Below are positions 1 to 9,227 of a stretch of 64,000 nucleotides of DNA, in pieces. Position numbers and translations under genes: made by a program. Under the pieces are notes generated by a model that was given only the letters and a program-made list of their open reading frames with translations, was not told the origin of the DNA and searched no databases. Each line of letters starts with the position of its first letter. Positions within the stretch are counted from its first letter, which is position 1. Origin of the DNA: UBA4971 sp900019985 (GTDB lineage: Bacteria > Bacillota > SHA-98 > UBA4971); contig JBMNFG010000010.1 in NCBI GenBank assembly GCA_050949175.1, forward strand, positions 62,001 to 126,000, in the 5' to 3' direction.

Positions 1-707
1 AGAACAGCCAAATCAGATTCGTCCATACTGTGGAGAAACGTAGCAAATGCCCAATTTATGGAATCCGAGTCTTTATAGTAGTCAAGATGGTCATCGTCAA
101 CATTTGTTACCACTGCAATTCTTGGCTTTATCTTGAGGAATGAGCCGTAGGCTTCGTCTGCTTCCACTACTATGAAATCACCGTCTCCGTGCCTACCGCC
201 CATGGGAACGTGTTGGGCTTCCTCCCCCAGAATCACAGTGGGGTCTAAGCCTGCCTCAATCAGCATCGTCCCTATCATTGATGATGTCGTAGTCTTACCG
301 TGCGTACCTGTAACAGCGATCCCATACTTAGAAGCTACGAGTTCTCCCAAGACTTCAGCTCTGGTCATGACAGGGATTCCACTTTGAACAGCCGCATTAA
401 CCTCTACATTGTCCTGGGGCACCGCAGCGCTGATCACGGCAATATCTGCGCCTTCAACATTTGACGGATCATGGCCTACGTAAACCGAAGCCCCGAGACT
501 TTCAAGGTACTCCAGCCGCCAAGAAGGTGAAATATCGCTGCCACTTACAGAGCAGCCCATTTCAAGGAGGACTTTGGCTATTGAGCTCATTCCATGTCCT
601 CCGATGCCTATGAAGTGGATTCTACCTTTCGACTTTATGAAGTTAAGTTTCGCCAAAGTACATCCTGCTTTCCAGGGATCTATACATTTCGGTGTAGATC
701 CACGCAT
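1..707 (-). CDS. murC: UDP-N-acetylmuramate--L-alanine ligase MurC (partial, 3' end outside window)
   Basis: Joins L-alanine to UDP-MurNAc with ATP in the cytoplasm, the first peptide step of peptidoglycan synthesis. My translation of the reverse strand gives the N-terminal Rossmann motif HFIGIGGHGMSSIA, the ATP-binding loop GTHGKTTT, then VVEADEAYGSF and TNVDDDHLDYY, which is the MurC order of the Mur ligase family. The reading frame stays open to base 1, so about half the protein is visible and the C-terminal domains are missing. The start is uncertain: ATG at 707 has an AGGA a few bases upstream, but a TTG at 656, also preceded by AGGA, would place the start nearer the family's usual N-terminus. 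It lies 44 bases after murG, as the last visible gene of the dcw cluster. Confidence 0.93.
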   Translation of the reverse strand, partial: MRGSTPKCIDPWKAGCTLAKLNFIKSKGRIHFIGIGGHGMSSIAKVLLEMGCSVSGSDISPSWRLEYLESLGASVYVGHDPSNVEGADIAVISAAVPQDNVEVNAAVQSGIPVMTRAEVLGELVASKYGIAVTGTHGKTTTSSMIGTMLIEAGLDPTVILGEEAQHVPMGGRHGDGDFIVVEADEAYGSFLKIKPRIAVVTNVDDDHLDYYKDSDSINWAFATFLHSMDESDLAV

Positions 708-751
708 ATTAATCCTATGCTTTACTTACTTTCTGTGCTACTTAAAGGGTT

Positions 752-1879
752 TTAGGCCTGTCCCTTTGACAAGGATAACAATATATCCACTAGGTCACGA
801 GCGGCCCCGGGCCTGCCTAGCTTCTTGGATTGTGCTGCCATGTGTTTGCGGAGTTCTCCATCATCAATGACCTTAATAATGGCTTCAAGCAAAGACTCCC
901 GATTGAGATCTCTTTGGTTAATTACTATGGCAGCACCTGCTGCTTCCAAGGCTTTTGCGTTCTTCTCCTGATGCCCTTCAGCTGAACTGGGCAACGGAAT
1001 CAAGATCGCAGGCAGCCCTCGTCCTGTGATTTCTGCGATTGATATCGCCCCTGCCCTCCCTACTACCAGGTCAGCACAGGCCATGGCATAATCCATTCGG
1101 TAAATGTAGTCTCGTACAATAAGACGCGATGTCAGCAAAGCGTCTTCGCACTTGTCTTCTAACTCCTTTATGACTCTTTCGTAGTCAAGCTTACCTGTTT
1201 GATATATAACTTGTACATCTTTGGATCTTACCAAATCCGGCATCATCTTAACTGCCGCTTTATTAATGGCTCTTGCCCCCTGGCTGCCGCCGAATATCAG
1301 TATTGTAAGACGCCGAGGATCAAGTCCGAAAGCAGCCAGCCCCTGATTTTTCGTAGTCTCCAGTATCGAGCGCCTTATCGGGTTTCCCGTCACACGTGTT
1401 CTTGCGCGTTTAGGAAGGTATCCCGCTGACTCAGGATACGTTACCGCTACCGCATCGGCTAAAAGCGAGAGGATCTTAGTAGTGTACCCGGGCAAGGCGT
1501 TTTGCTCATGGATCATAGTAGGTATACGAAGGAGCCATGCTGCCAGCACGACAGGGCCTGACACATAGCCTCCTGTTCCAACTACAACATCAGGTTTGAA
1601 CCTTTTCAGTATAGCCCTTGCTTGAAAAACGCTTCTTGCTGCACGGTACGCCGTCTTCAGCGTATCCAGGGACAGCTTTCGCCGGAACCCTGCAACGTCA
1701 ATAAAGGCCAGCTCAAAGCCTTCTTTAGGAACGATATCAGCTTCCAGCCCCCTTTCTGTGCCGATGAAAATAACCTTGGCATCAGGGACCTTTTCAAGAA
1801 GGGTTTTTGCTATTGTTATCCCAGGGTATATATGTCCTCCGGTTCCGCCGCCGGCAATTGTCACTTTCACTGTATTCAC
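752..1879 (-). CDS. murG: UDP-N-acetylglucosamine--lipid I GlcNAc transferase MurG
   Basis: Adds GlcNAc from UDP-GlcNAc to lipid I on the inner face of the membrane, giving lipid II. The 375-residue length is normal. The N-terminal glycine-rich loop GGGTGGHIYPG, the IHEQNALPG segment and the IFGGSQGARAIN loop opening the C-terminal domain are all family signatures of GT-B fold MurG. The start codon is GTG and overlaps the ftsW stop as GTGA, so the two genes are translationally coupled. Order in the cluster is ftsW-murG-murC. Confidence 0.97.
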   Translation of the reverse strand: MNTVKVTIAGGGTGGHIYPGITIAKTLLEKVPDAKVIFIGTERGLEADIVPKEGFELAFIDVAGFRRKLSLDTLKTAYRAARSVFQARAILKRFKPDVVVGTGGYVSGPVVLAAWLLRIPTMIHEQNALPGYTTKILSLLADAVAVTYPESAGYLPKRARTRVTGNPIRRSILETTKNQGLAAFGLDPRRLTILIFGGSQGARAINKAAVKMMPDLVRSKDVQVIYQTGKLDYERVIKELEDKCEDALLTSRLIVRDYIYRMDYAMACADLVVGRAGAISIAEITGRGLPAILIPLPSSAEGHQEKNAKALEAAGAAIVINQRDLNRESLLEAIIKVIDDGELRKHMAAQSKKLGRPGAARDLVDILLSLSKGQA

Positions 1880-3009
1880 CTCAAAGCCGAGTGCTTAGAA
1901 ATGTTAAGAAGCACTCCGATGGCAGCAAGTGTCGTTACCAGGGATGACCCGCCTGAACTTATAAGAGGCAACGTGATGCCTGTTATCGGCAAAGCTCCGG
2001 AAACGACGCCTATATTGATTATTGCCTGGGAGACTATCATAGTAGTTATCCCTACTGCAAGTAGTTTCCCAAAAGGGTCTTCTGTGGCAATGGCTATACG
2101 TAAGCCGCGCCACGCAAACAGGAAATAAAGAATAAGCACGAAAGCAGCCCCGACAAAACCAAGCTCCTCTCCGATAATAGCAAAGATAAAGTCTGTATGC
2201 TGCATCGGGAGGTAAAGGAATTTCTGCCTGCTCCTCCCCAATCCTACACCGAAGAGGCCGCCTGAGCCTAATGCAAGGAGCGACTGGATAATGTGGAATC
2301 CGGAGCCCAACGGGTCTTCCCATGGGTCCAGGAAAGCCAGGAAACGTCTTGCCCGATAAGGGGCTGCAATAGCCATGGCACCAAGTGCAGGAAGCCCCAA
2401 GGCAGCCAGTGAGGCAAGGTGAAGGATGCTGGCTCCTGCCGCGAACATCATGACAAAAGATACGGCAAGGACTGTGCCTGCAGTACCGAAGTCAGGCTCA
2501 AGGACAATGAGGCCGAATACTATCCCTACGATAATCAACGGCGGCAGCAATCCCCTGGTGAACAGGTGCATCTTTCCTATACGGTTTGACAGGAAACTTG
2601 CCATGAACAGGACCATTGCGAGTTTCGCCACTTCTGAGGGCTGGAATGTCAAAGGCCCTATATCAAGCCATCTTCTTGAGCCTCGGATCGCTGTACCGAA
2701 CCCAGGCACAAGGACTACAAGGAGCAAGAGGAGCGCTACGATGAGAACTGGCCATGCCAGCTTCCTCCAGCTATCGTAGTCGATTTGCATCGTAACAATC
2801 ATTGCAAAAACGCCAATGGCTGCCCATGCCAGTTGACGCTTGAGGAAGTAGTACGTGTCGCCATAGGTTGCCCGCGCAGTTACGGAGCTTGCGCTGAAAA
2901 CCATAACTACACCTATACTCAACAAGGTGAGGGTAATCAAAAAGATGACTATATCAGGCGGATAACTCGCACCGGATTTTCGCTTGCGGGTAACAACCTT
3001 TCGGCTCAT
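1876..3009 (-). CDS. ftsW: SEDS-family lipid II polymerase FtsW (or SpoVE)
   Basis: Polytopic membrane protein of 377 residues with about ten hydrophobic helices. SEDS proteins polymerise lipid II into glycan strands together with a class B PBP, here probably the SpoVD/PbpB-like protein encoded at 7086-9200. Family marks include GSRRWLDIGPLTFQPSEVAK in the large extracellular loop region and the C-terminal segment INIGVVSGALPITGITLPLISSGG (shown here in two overlapping known motifs, GVVSGALPITG and PLISSGGSS). Whether it acts in vegetative division (FtsW) or spore cortex synthesis (SpoVE) cannot be told from sequence alone; the dcw position fits either. It follows mraY after 74 bases where murD normally sits. 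Confidence 0.95.
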   Translation of the reverse strand: MSRKVVTRKRKSGASYPPDIVIFLITLTLLSIGVVMVFSASSVTARATYGDTYYFLKRQLAWAAIGVFAMIVTMQIDYDSWRKLAWPVLIVALLLLLVVLVPGFGTAIRGSRRWLDIGPLTFQPSEVAKLAMVLFMASFLSNRIGKMHLFTRGLLPPLIIVGIVFGLIVLEPDFGTAGTVLAVSFVMMFAAGASILHLASLAALGLPALGAMAIAAPYRARRFLAFLDPWEDPLGSGFHIIQSLLALGSGGLFGVGLGRSRQKFLYLPMQHTDFIFAIIGEELGFVGAAFVLILYFLFAWRGLRIAIATEDPFGKLLAVGITTMIVSQAIINIGVVSGALPITGITLPLISSGGSSLVTTLAAIGVLLNISKHSALR

Positions 3010-3022
3010 AACATCTACCTTC

Positions 3023-3057
3023 CCTCGCGGCTACCGCTAACTCCGGTTATCGCGAGG
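3023..3057 (-). other. Intergenic hairpin between mraY and ftsW
   Basis: Seen directly: CCTCGCG (3023-3029) pairs with CGCGAGG (3051-3057), and an inner ACCG/CGGT pair (3033-3036 with 3044-3047) extends the stem. No U-run follows on the minus strand, so it is not a standard intrinsic terminator; it may be an mRNA stability or processing element. It sits exactly where murD is found in most Firmicutes dcw clusters. Confidence 0.5.
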
Positions 3058-3083
3058 CCACATCTCCTTTGCTGGTTAGATTG

Positions 3084-4061
3084 CTACTTGGCTGCCCAAT
3101 ACTTAAACAGGACCCAAAAACCAAGGAGTGAGAATACAAATCCCAGAATCCAGAATCTGGTTACTACTTTAGGCTCTTTCCATCCTGACAGCTCAAAATG
3201 GTGGTGGATAGGGCTCATCTTGAAAACCCTTTTGCCTCGGGTAAGTCTGAAGTATGTGACCTGGATTATCACAGACAGCGCCTCAAGGACAAAGACCCCG
3301 CCTATGATAACCAGGAGAAACTCTGTCTTCGTGAGAATCGCCAGGCTGCCTATGGCCGCTCCTAATGCCAGAGAGCCGGTGTCCCCCATTATTACCTGTG
3401 CAGGATGGCAGTTAAACCATGCAAAGCCTATGCAGGCACCTGCTACCGCAGAAGCGAAAACGCTAAGGTCCTGCCTGCCAAATACTGCTGCAACAATGCA
3501 GTACGTAACACAGGCCAAGGCTGATGTGCCTGCAGCCAATCCATCAAGGCCGTCAGTTAGGTTTACTGCGTTGGACACCCCTATCATTACAAAGATCACA
3601 AACAATGAATACCCGGCTATTCCCAGATCCGGCCTAAAAGAGGTAAAAGGTATTACCACACCGGTTCCAAGGGTAGGCTCAGTTGCTACATATATTCCAA
3701 GGAGGCCTGATAGCAACACCTGGAAAGCAAGTTTGTACCGTGCCCTCAGCCCGAGTGGCCGCTTCAACGCAACTATGATGAAATCGTCGGCGAGGCCTAT
3801 TGCCGCAAACCCAAGGGTCACAAAGAGAGCCCATGCTACGTCAAGGGTCCTTGGCGCTAAAAGGAGTGTTGACAATGAGGCGCCGAGCAGGATCATTATG
3901 CCGCCCATTGTCGGAGTGCCGGCTTTCTTAAGATGGGTGGAAGGGCCGTCCTGCCTTATTGACTGCCCCATCTTCAAAGAGGTGAACACCTCGATAGCTT
4001 TCGGGCCTATAACTAGGACTATTGCAAAAGCCAGTAGGGCTGAGTATATTTCATTCAGCAT
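3084..4061 (-). CDS. mraY: Phospho-N-acetylmuramoyl-pentapeptide transferase MraY
   Basis: Integral membrane enzyme that moves phospho-MurNAc-pentapeptide onto undecaprenyl phosphate, forming lipid I. Diagnostic motifs are GLADDF with the catalytic aspartate pair, NAVNLTDGLDGLAAG, the MGDTGSLALG loop and the PIHHHFE histidine motif. The ATG at 4061 is preferred over an upstream in-frame start at 4088 because GGAGG lies 8 bases before it and because this gives the usual N-terminus and 325 residues. It overlaps the murF stop by 11 bases, so coupling with murF is likely. Confidence 0.97.
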   Translation of the reverse strand: MLNEIYSALLAFAIVLVIGPKAIEVFTSLKMGQSIRQDGPSTHLKKAGTPTMGGIMILLGASLSTLLLAPRTLDVAWALFVTLGFAAIGLADDFIIVALKRPLGLRARYKLAFQVLLSGLLGIYVATEPTLGTGVVIPFTSFRPDLGIAGYSLFVIFVMIGVSNAVNLTDGLDGLAAGTSALACVTYCIVAAVFGRQDLSVFASAVAGACIGFAWFNCHPAQVIMGDTGSLALGAAIGSLAILTKTEFLLVIIGGVFVLEALSVIIQVTYFRLTRGKRVFKMSPIHHHFELSGWKEPKVVTRFWILGFVFSLLGFWVLFKYWAAK

Positions 4062-5466
4062 CGGACGTGCCTCCAGTAAGTTCCACAAGTGCCTTCGAGA
4101 TCTCTTCCATTTCCATTGATCTGGACCCTTTGGTCAGGATAACATCGCCTTGTTGTACAAGGTTCCTCAACGTATCAATTGCTAAGTTCTTCTTGGGAAA
4201 CATAAAAACTCTGTCTCGGCTCATACCTAGCCGCATAGCTTCTTGTCCTGCAAGCGAGGCCAAATCGCCGACTGTAATGAGAACATCAATGGAGAGTTCA
4301 ACCACTTCTTTACCCAGATTCTCATGGGCTTCTTCAGCTATTCTTCCGAGTTCCAGCATGTTCCCTAATACGGCAATTGTCCTTCTGTGAGTGCCGCCCA
4401 TATTCTTAAGCACTTTCAGAGCCGCGCTCATAGATGCAGGACTTGCGTTGTACGTGTCATCGATTACAGTAATACCCAAGGGAGTCTCTGTAATCTGCAT
4501 GCGCTGAGCGGTCAGCTCGACTTCTCTAAGGCCGTCTGCAACAGAACGCATGTCGAGCCCTGACGCAAGAGCACAACCTGCTGCTGCCAGAGCGTTATAG
4601 ACGTGGTGCATCCCGGGGATAGGTACGTAGACGTCAAAAGATCTGCCTCCGTACTCCACGGTAAACTCTGTCCCGTCTTTCCCCAGGTTCCTAACGTTTA
4701 ATCCTCTGACTTCATTTCCATCTTCCAGTCCGAAAAGGACAGAACGGCCTTTTGCTATCTCTTTCATTCTTGCAGTATAAGGACAGTCTCCGTTTAACAC
4801 TGCAACACCTGTATCTCCCAAGACCTCGATCAATTCAGACTTGGCTTTTGCAATGTTTTCTCGAGAGCCCAAAAGCTCAATATGGCTTTCTCCCACATTT
4901 GTAATGACACCTACATCAGGCCGGACAATCTCGGCCAGTGCTCGGATCTCACCCGGAGCCCTCATTGCAAGTTCGACAACGCATGCCTCGTGAGATTCAT
5001 CGAGCTCAAGCAGGGTTAGGGAAACCCCGATTTCATTGTTGAGGTTCTCACGAGTCTTCGCAGCCTCCATGCGTTGGGAGAAAATTGCATGGATCATGTC
5101 TTTTGTTGACGTTTTACCTGTGCTTCCTGTTACTGCAACAGAGAAAACGCCCAGCCTCTTCCTGTTATAGTGGGCCAGCCTCTGGAGGGCTAAAAGGGTG
5201 TTGTCTGTCCTGATTATCCATACCCCGGTAGGAAGGCCTCCTGTTTCGATCGGGCGGGAGACTATCACTCCGCGCGCTCCTTTTCTTGCTGCCTCAAGAG
5301 CGAAGTCATGCCCGTCGAAGTTTTCACCTTCCAAAGCGAAAAACAGCTCGCCCCCGCTGACTTTTCTGGAATCAGTGGTAACTCCCAGGAATGTACTGTG
5401 TTCTCCTTGGACTTCAGGATGGCCTGAAGTCGCTTCCAGGATTTCATCCAAAGTAAATTCAGGCAT
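4051..5466 (-). CDS. murF: UDP-MurNAc-tripeptide--D-Ala-D-Ala ligase MurF
   Basis: Cytoplasmic ligase that adds D-Ala-D-Ala to UDP-MurNAc-tripeptide, completing the pentapeptide used by MraY. 471 residues, normal length. The central domain has the P-loop AVTGSTGKTSTKDM, the ENLNNEIGVSLTLL segment typical of MurF, and TNVGESHIE; the C-terminal domain has VIDDTYNASPASM, another MurF hallmark. ATG at 5466 overlaps the end of murE by 8 bases. Its place directly after murE and before mraY is as in many bacteria, but unlike B. subtilis, where murF is unlinked. Confidence 0.96.
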   Translation of the reverse strand: MPEFTLDEILEATSGHPEVQGEHSTFLGVTTDSRKVSGGELFFALEGENFDGHDFALEAARKGARGVIVSRPIETGGLPTGVWIIRTDNTLLALQRLAHYNRKRLGVFSVAVTGSTGKTSTKDMIHAIFSQRMEAAKTRENLNNEIGVSLTLLELDESHEACVVELAMRAPGEIRALAEIVRPDVGVITNVGESHIELLGSRENIAKAKSELIEVLGDTGVAVLNGDCPYTARMKEIAKGRSVLFGLEDGNEVRGLNVRNLGKDGTEFTVEYGGRSFDVYVPIPGMHHVYNALAAAGCALASGLDMRSVADGLREVELTAQRMQITETPLGITVIDDTYNASPASMSAALKVLKNMGGTHRRTIAVLGNMLELGRIAEEAHENLGKEVVELSIDVLITVGDLASLAGQEAMRLGMSRDRVFMFPKKNLAIDTLRNLVQQGDVILTKGSRSMEMEEISKALVELTGGTSDAE

Positions 5467-6973
5467 TTCCCATACGCTCCTTCAGCAGGTTAGCTGCAAC
5501 TTCTCTGTCATCGAAATGGATTGTGGTGTCGTGAAATATCTGGTACGTTTCATGTCCTTTCCCTGCAATGACCAAGACATCACCTTCCTTGGCCAGTCGG
5601 ATCGCCCTTTCTATGGCAGATGCCCTGTCAATAATGATCTCATATCCCAAGCGCGGCGATCCTTGATCGAGTACACCTGTTTCAATCTCTTTAGCGATAA
5701 CTGCGGGGTTTTCGCTTCTGGGATTGTCAGATGTAATAATCACCCGATCAGCCAATGCTGCTGCAATCCTTCCCATCTCCGGCCTTTTGGACCTGTCCCG
5801 GTCACCTCCGCAACCGAATACAACAGTCAAATCGCCGGGTCCTATGCGGCGTGCCTCCGCCAAGACATTTTTCAAGCTGTCAGGATTATGAGCAAAATCA
5901 ACGATTACAGTAAAAGGCTGACCTTCATCTACCAATTCAAATCTGCCAGGCACTCCTTTGAGAGATCGGAGGCCTTCGCTTATCGTATCAAAATCAATAC
6001 CTTTTGTAAGCCCGCATGCAATCGCTGCAAGGGCATTGTAGACATTGAAGACTCCCTTGAGATTAAGGGATACGGAGAAACTGCCTTGCGGCGTTGAGGC
6101 TGTAAAAGACGTATCCTTGCCGTACAGCCTCAGTTCTTTAGCGATCACTTGTGCCGAACTGTTTGAAATCCCGTACGTCATAACCTCAGATGGCACCTTG
6201 GAAAGGATATAGTCGGAATTGGGATCATCTACGTTTATCACTGATATCTTATTGCCTTTTTCCTTTTTGCCTGTTGTTGACTGACCCTTCAGGCTCTCGA
6301 AAAAGGATGCTTTTGTTGCAAGATAATCTCTGAATGAGCCGTGAAAATCCAGGTGATCATGGCCTATATTAGTAAACACTCCTACATCAAAATCGATTCC
6401 CCGTATCCGTTTTAAGGTGATCGCGTGGGATGAAACCTCCATTGCTACAGCCAAATCACCGGATCCCCGCAGCTTTGCAAGGAATTCATGAATGTCTGAG
6501 GCTTCCGGTGTAGTGTGGTTTGCGGGGATTGCGAGGTCCCGCGACACGCAACCGAGGGTTCCAATGACTCCACAGGATATTCCGGCCTTATCCAGCACGC
6601 TTTTGATAAGGTAAGTTGTGGTGGTTTTGCCTTTAGTGCCTGTCACACCTACACAAAACAAGGATGCTGAAGGCTCCTTGTAGAACGCTGCTGCAATGTC
6701 GCCTAATGCCTCCCGGGAATCTCTGACCCGGATAACGTCCAGGTTGCCCGGAACCTCTGTTTCTCTGTCTATGACGACGGCAACTGCACCTTTTTCAGCC
6801 GCTTCGGATATATACATATGCCCGTCATGATGCTCACCACGTATACAGACAAAGATGTACCCCGGGCGGACCTTACGGGAATCGTAAGTAATTCCCAGAA
6901 CTTCTACATCCTTGTTCCCTGCACAGCTGTATGAATCTGCTTTGGAACGCGCCATTAGTTCGCTAAGCTTCAT
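5459..6973 (-). CDS. murE: UDP-MurNAc-L-Ala-D-Glu--meso-diaminopimelate ligase MurE
   Basis: Adds the third residue of the stem peptide. The P-loop reads VTGTKGKTTTTYL, followed by the MEVSSHAI carbamylated-lysine region context and TNIGHDHLDFHG. The C-terminal domain contains TSDNPRSENP: the DNPR motif is established as the meso-DAP specificity signature (lysine-adding enzymes have a different motif), so the wall is predicted to be DAP type. This agrees with the aspartate/DAP operon at 59-62 kb. 504 residues. The 112-base gap to the PBP gene holds a weak inverted repeat (6998-7003 with 7014-7019) but no clear promoter or terminator. Confidence 0.97.
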   Translation of the reverse strand: MKLSELMARSKADSYSCAGNKDVEVLGITYDSRKVRPGYIFVCIRGEHHDGHMYISEAAEKGAVAVVIDRETEVPGNLDVIRVRDSREALGDIAAAFYKEPSASLFCVGVTGTKGKTTTTYLIKSVLDKAGISCGVIGTLGCVSRDLAIPANHTTPEASDIHEFLAKLRGSGDLAVAMEVSSHAITLKRIRGIDFDVGVFTNIGHDHLDFHGSFRDYLATKASFFESLKGQSTTGKKEKGNKISVINVDDPNSDYILSKVPSEVMTYGISNSSAQVIAKELRLYGKDTSFTASTPQGSFSVSLNLKGVFNVYNALAAIACGLTKGIDFDTISEGLRSLKGVPGRFELVDEGQPFTVIVDFAHNPDSLKNVLAEARRIGPGDLTVVFGCGGDRDRSKRPEMGRIAAALADRVIITSDNPRSENPAVIAKEIETGVLDQGSPRLGYEIIIDRASAIERAIRLAKEGDVLVIAGKGHETYQIFHDTTIHFDDREVAANLLKERMGNA

Positions 6974-7085
6974 GACTCACGTGCCTCGCATACCCTGGGA
7001 TTGCCATTGCGGTCAATCCAAATCCCACGGTTATTACCATTATTTCGCCAAAGATTGTCTAGTATGCCAAATAACGGACATATAT

Positions 7086-9200
7086 TTATCGATTGAACGG
7101 AACCGGTTCAAACCTTACCTCAACGACTGTACCGCGCTTAGCGGTTGTGCCCGGCTCAGGCCGGGAGCTTTTGGCTATCCCTGTGCCTTCAGCTTCCATA
7201 CGAAGGCCTAAGTTGGACAGGATAACGGCAACATCTTTCATGGTCTTTCCATAGATATCAGGGACTACCACTTCATCGTCTTCATTATAGGATTCGGGTT
7301 TATCTAAGTAAAGGATGACAGTAGTCCCTCTCTGCACTTTAGCTGACGGAGCCGGTATTTGGTGAATGACTTCCACACCTGTTCCCTTTATTGAGACATC
7401 AAGTCCGTATTCGGCCACAAGGAGCCTTCCTGCGTCATCAGGATTGAGCCCGATGACATTAGGCACAATGACTTGCCTGGTTCCGGGGTCAGGTGTTTTT
7501 GTCTCCTGCGGAACGCTGGGCGAGACTTCCATATACCTTAGGACATCCTTTACGATCGCCTGAAATGTGGGAGCCGCAAGAACACCTCCGTAGCTTGTTC
7601 CGGCATTAGGCTCATCCCAGATTACCAGGATTGCCATTCTGGGGTCTTCAACAGGTGCAAACCCTAAGAAGGATGAGACTCGTTTGTCAGTGTACCTGCC
7701 GCCTTCCGGTTTTTCCGCAGTTCCTGTTTTGCCTCCTACCCGATACCCGGGAACCTGTGCCCTGAACCCGGATCCGTTCACCACTACTGATTCCAGGATA
7801 AGAGAGAGCTCTCTCGATGTCTCATTACTGATAACCTGTCTGATAGGTTCCGGCTCGAATTCCTTTACAACAACCCCGTCAGAATCAACGATTTTCGAAA
7901 CAAGGTAGGGACGCATGAGCGTCCCGCCGTTTGCGATTGTTGACAGGGCAGACAAAAGCTGTATAGGGGTTACGGAAATCCCTTGACCGAAAGCGATGTT
8001 GGCCAGCTCCACAGGGCCCACGTTCTTCGGCTGTTGGAGGATTCCTGAAGCCTCTCCCGGATAATCGATTCCCAATGAACTTCCGAGGCCGAAAGCTTGG
8101 ATATACTTGTAAAAGCTTTCCTGTCCCAGCCTGGCCGCAAGTGTTGCGAATACCACGTTACATGAGTTCTCAACAGCTTCTGTAAAGGTTTGGGTGCCGT
8201 GGCCACCTGCCAGCCAGCATCTCACGTGCCTGTTGGCGACCTGTATGTATCCGGGATCAAAAAAGGTGTCGTCAGGCCTTACTACACCCTCTTCAAGGGC
8301 AGCAGCTGCGGTGATTATTTTGAAAGTGGAACCCGGCTCGTAAGCATCTGACACTATCGGGTTTCTCCGCAATGAATCGGGTTGCTCATAATAGCGGTTG
8401 GGATTGTAAGTGGGCCGTGCTGCCATAGCCAATATAGCCCCGGTCTTAGGGTCCATGGCTACGATCATTCCGCGCTTTGCATTGACCTCTTGCATGCCCT
8501 TGTCAAGCTCGCGTTCGACGATATACTGGATTACTTCATCTATGGTAAGATACACATCATAACCGTCTACAGGCGGTACGTACTGAGTAACCCCGCCCGG
8601 AATCTCTTTACCTGTGGCGTCCCGTTCAGACCTTACCTGCCCTCGGATCCCTCGAAGGAATGAGTCATACTGATACTCGATTCCCTCCAGTCCCTGATTG
8701 TCTATGCCTACAATACCAAGGATATGGGCTGCAAGGCTGTCCTTGGGATAGAACCTCTGACCTCGCTCCGCAAAACCGATTCCTTTCAGGTTGAGTTTCT
8801 TGAGTGCAGCTGCTTTTTCCGGGTCGACTCTTCGATCTATCCAAACAGTGGCTTGAGGCTGGGTGAGCCTCTGTCTTACAGTTTCCACATCAATGCCCAG
8901 TATTCTTGAAACCTGTTTCGCTGTCTCCAGCGGGTCATCGACATCGGCGGGAACTGCATAGACTGCATCAGCGCTTACACTGACTGCAAGTTCTCTGCCT
9001 TTAACGTCTCGAATGGTCCCTCTGCGGGCATCTACAGGGACGGGATAGAGCCTCTGGTCCAGAGCTAGCTTCTGGTAATGCTCATTTTGGACGACTTGTA
9101 CCCAAAAAAGCCTTCCCATAAGGAAAAGCGTGACTACGGCCAACATAAGAAAAAGCGAGCCTACCCGTTTTTTCATGGTAATGCTCGAATGACTGTACAC
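7086..9200 (-). CDS. spoVD: Class B penicillin-binding protein with two PASTA domains (SpoVD/PbpB type)
   Basis: Peptidoglycan transpeptidase of 704 residues, anchored by one N-terminal helix (about residues 14-34), then the PBP dimerisation domain and the transpeptidase domain. The active-site motifs are present: STFK near residue 292 (nucleophile serine), SCN near 343 and KTG near 490. Two PASTA domains follow, starting near residues 577 (VIVPNVIGL) and 643 (VVVPDIYGK). This architecture is shared by PbpB (division) and SpoVD (cortex), which sit at this locus in Bacillus; only one copy is present here, so the precise role is open. GTG at 9200 has a weak AGGTAGGG upstream; ATG at 9176 is an alternative start just before the membrane helix. 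Probable partner of FtsW. Confidence 0.94.
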   Translation of the reverse strand: MYSHSSITMKKRVGSLFLMLAVVTLFLMGRLFWVQVVQNEHYQKLALDQRLYPVPVDARRGTIRDVKGRELAVSVSADAVYAVPADVDDPLETAKQVSRILGIDVETVRQRLTQPQATVWIDRRVDPEKAAALKKLNLKGIGFAERGQRFYPKDSLAAHILGIVGIDNQGLEGIEYQYDSFLRGIRGQVRSERDATGKEIPGGVTQYVPPVDGYDVYLTIDEVIQYIVERELDKGMQEVNAKRGMIVAMDPKTGAILAMAARPTYNPNRYYEQPDSLRRNPIVSDAYEPGSTFKIITAAAALEEGVVRPDDTFFDPGYIQVANRHVRCWLAGGHGTQTFTEAVENSCNVVFATLAARLGQESFYKYIQAFGLGSSLGIDYPGEASGILQQPKNVGPVELANIAFGQGISVTPIQLLSALSTIANGGTLMRPYLVSKIVDSDGVVVKEFEPEPIRQVISNETSRELSLILESVVVNGSGFRAQVPGYRVGGKTGTAEKPEGGRYTDKRVSSFLGFAPVEDPRMAILVIWDEPNAGTSYGGVLAAPTFQAIVKDVLRYMEVSPSVPQETKTPDPGTRQVIVPNVIGLNPDDAGRLLVAEYGLDVSIKGTGVEVIHQIPAPSAKVQRGTTVILYLDKPESYNEDDEVVVPDIYGKTMKDVAVILSNLGLRMEAEGTGIAKSSRPEPGTTAKRGTVVEVRFEPVPFNR

Positions 9201-9227
9201 AGGCTGTTCCCTACCTTATGAATCCAT

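Noticed and set aside
2785..4119. A 444-codon open frame on the plus strand opposite mraY and the start of ftsW
   Set aside because: The minus strand encodes clear MraY and FtsW motifs here; the plus-strand product has no recognisable domain and crosses the mraY-ftsW junction, as expected for an antisense shadow.
5198..6097. A 299-codon plus-strand frame across murF and murE
   Set aside because: Both strands cannot be coding here; the minus strand carries complete Mur ligase motifs and the plus frame has no domain.
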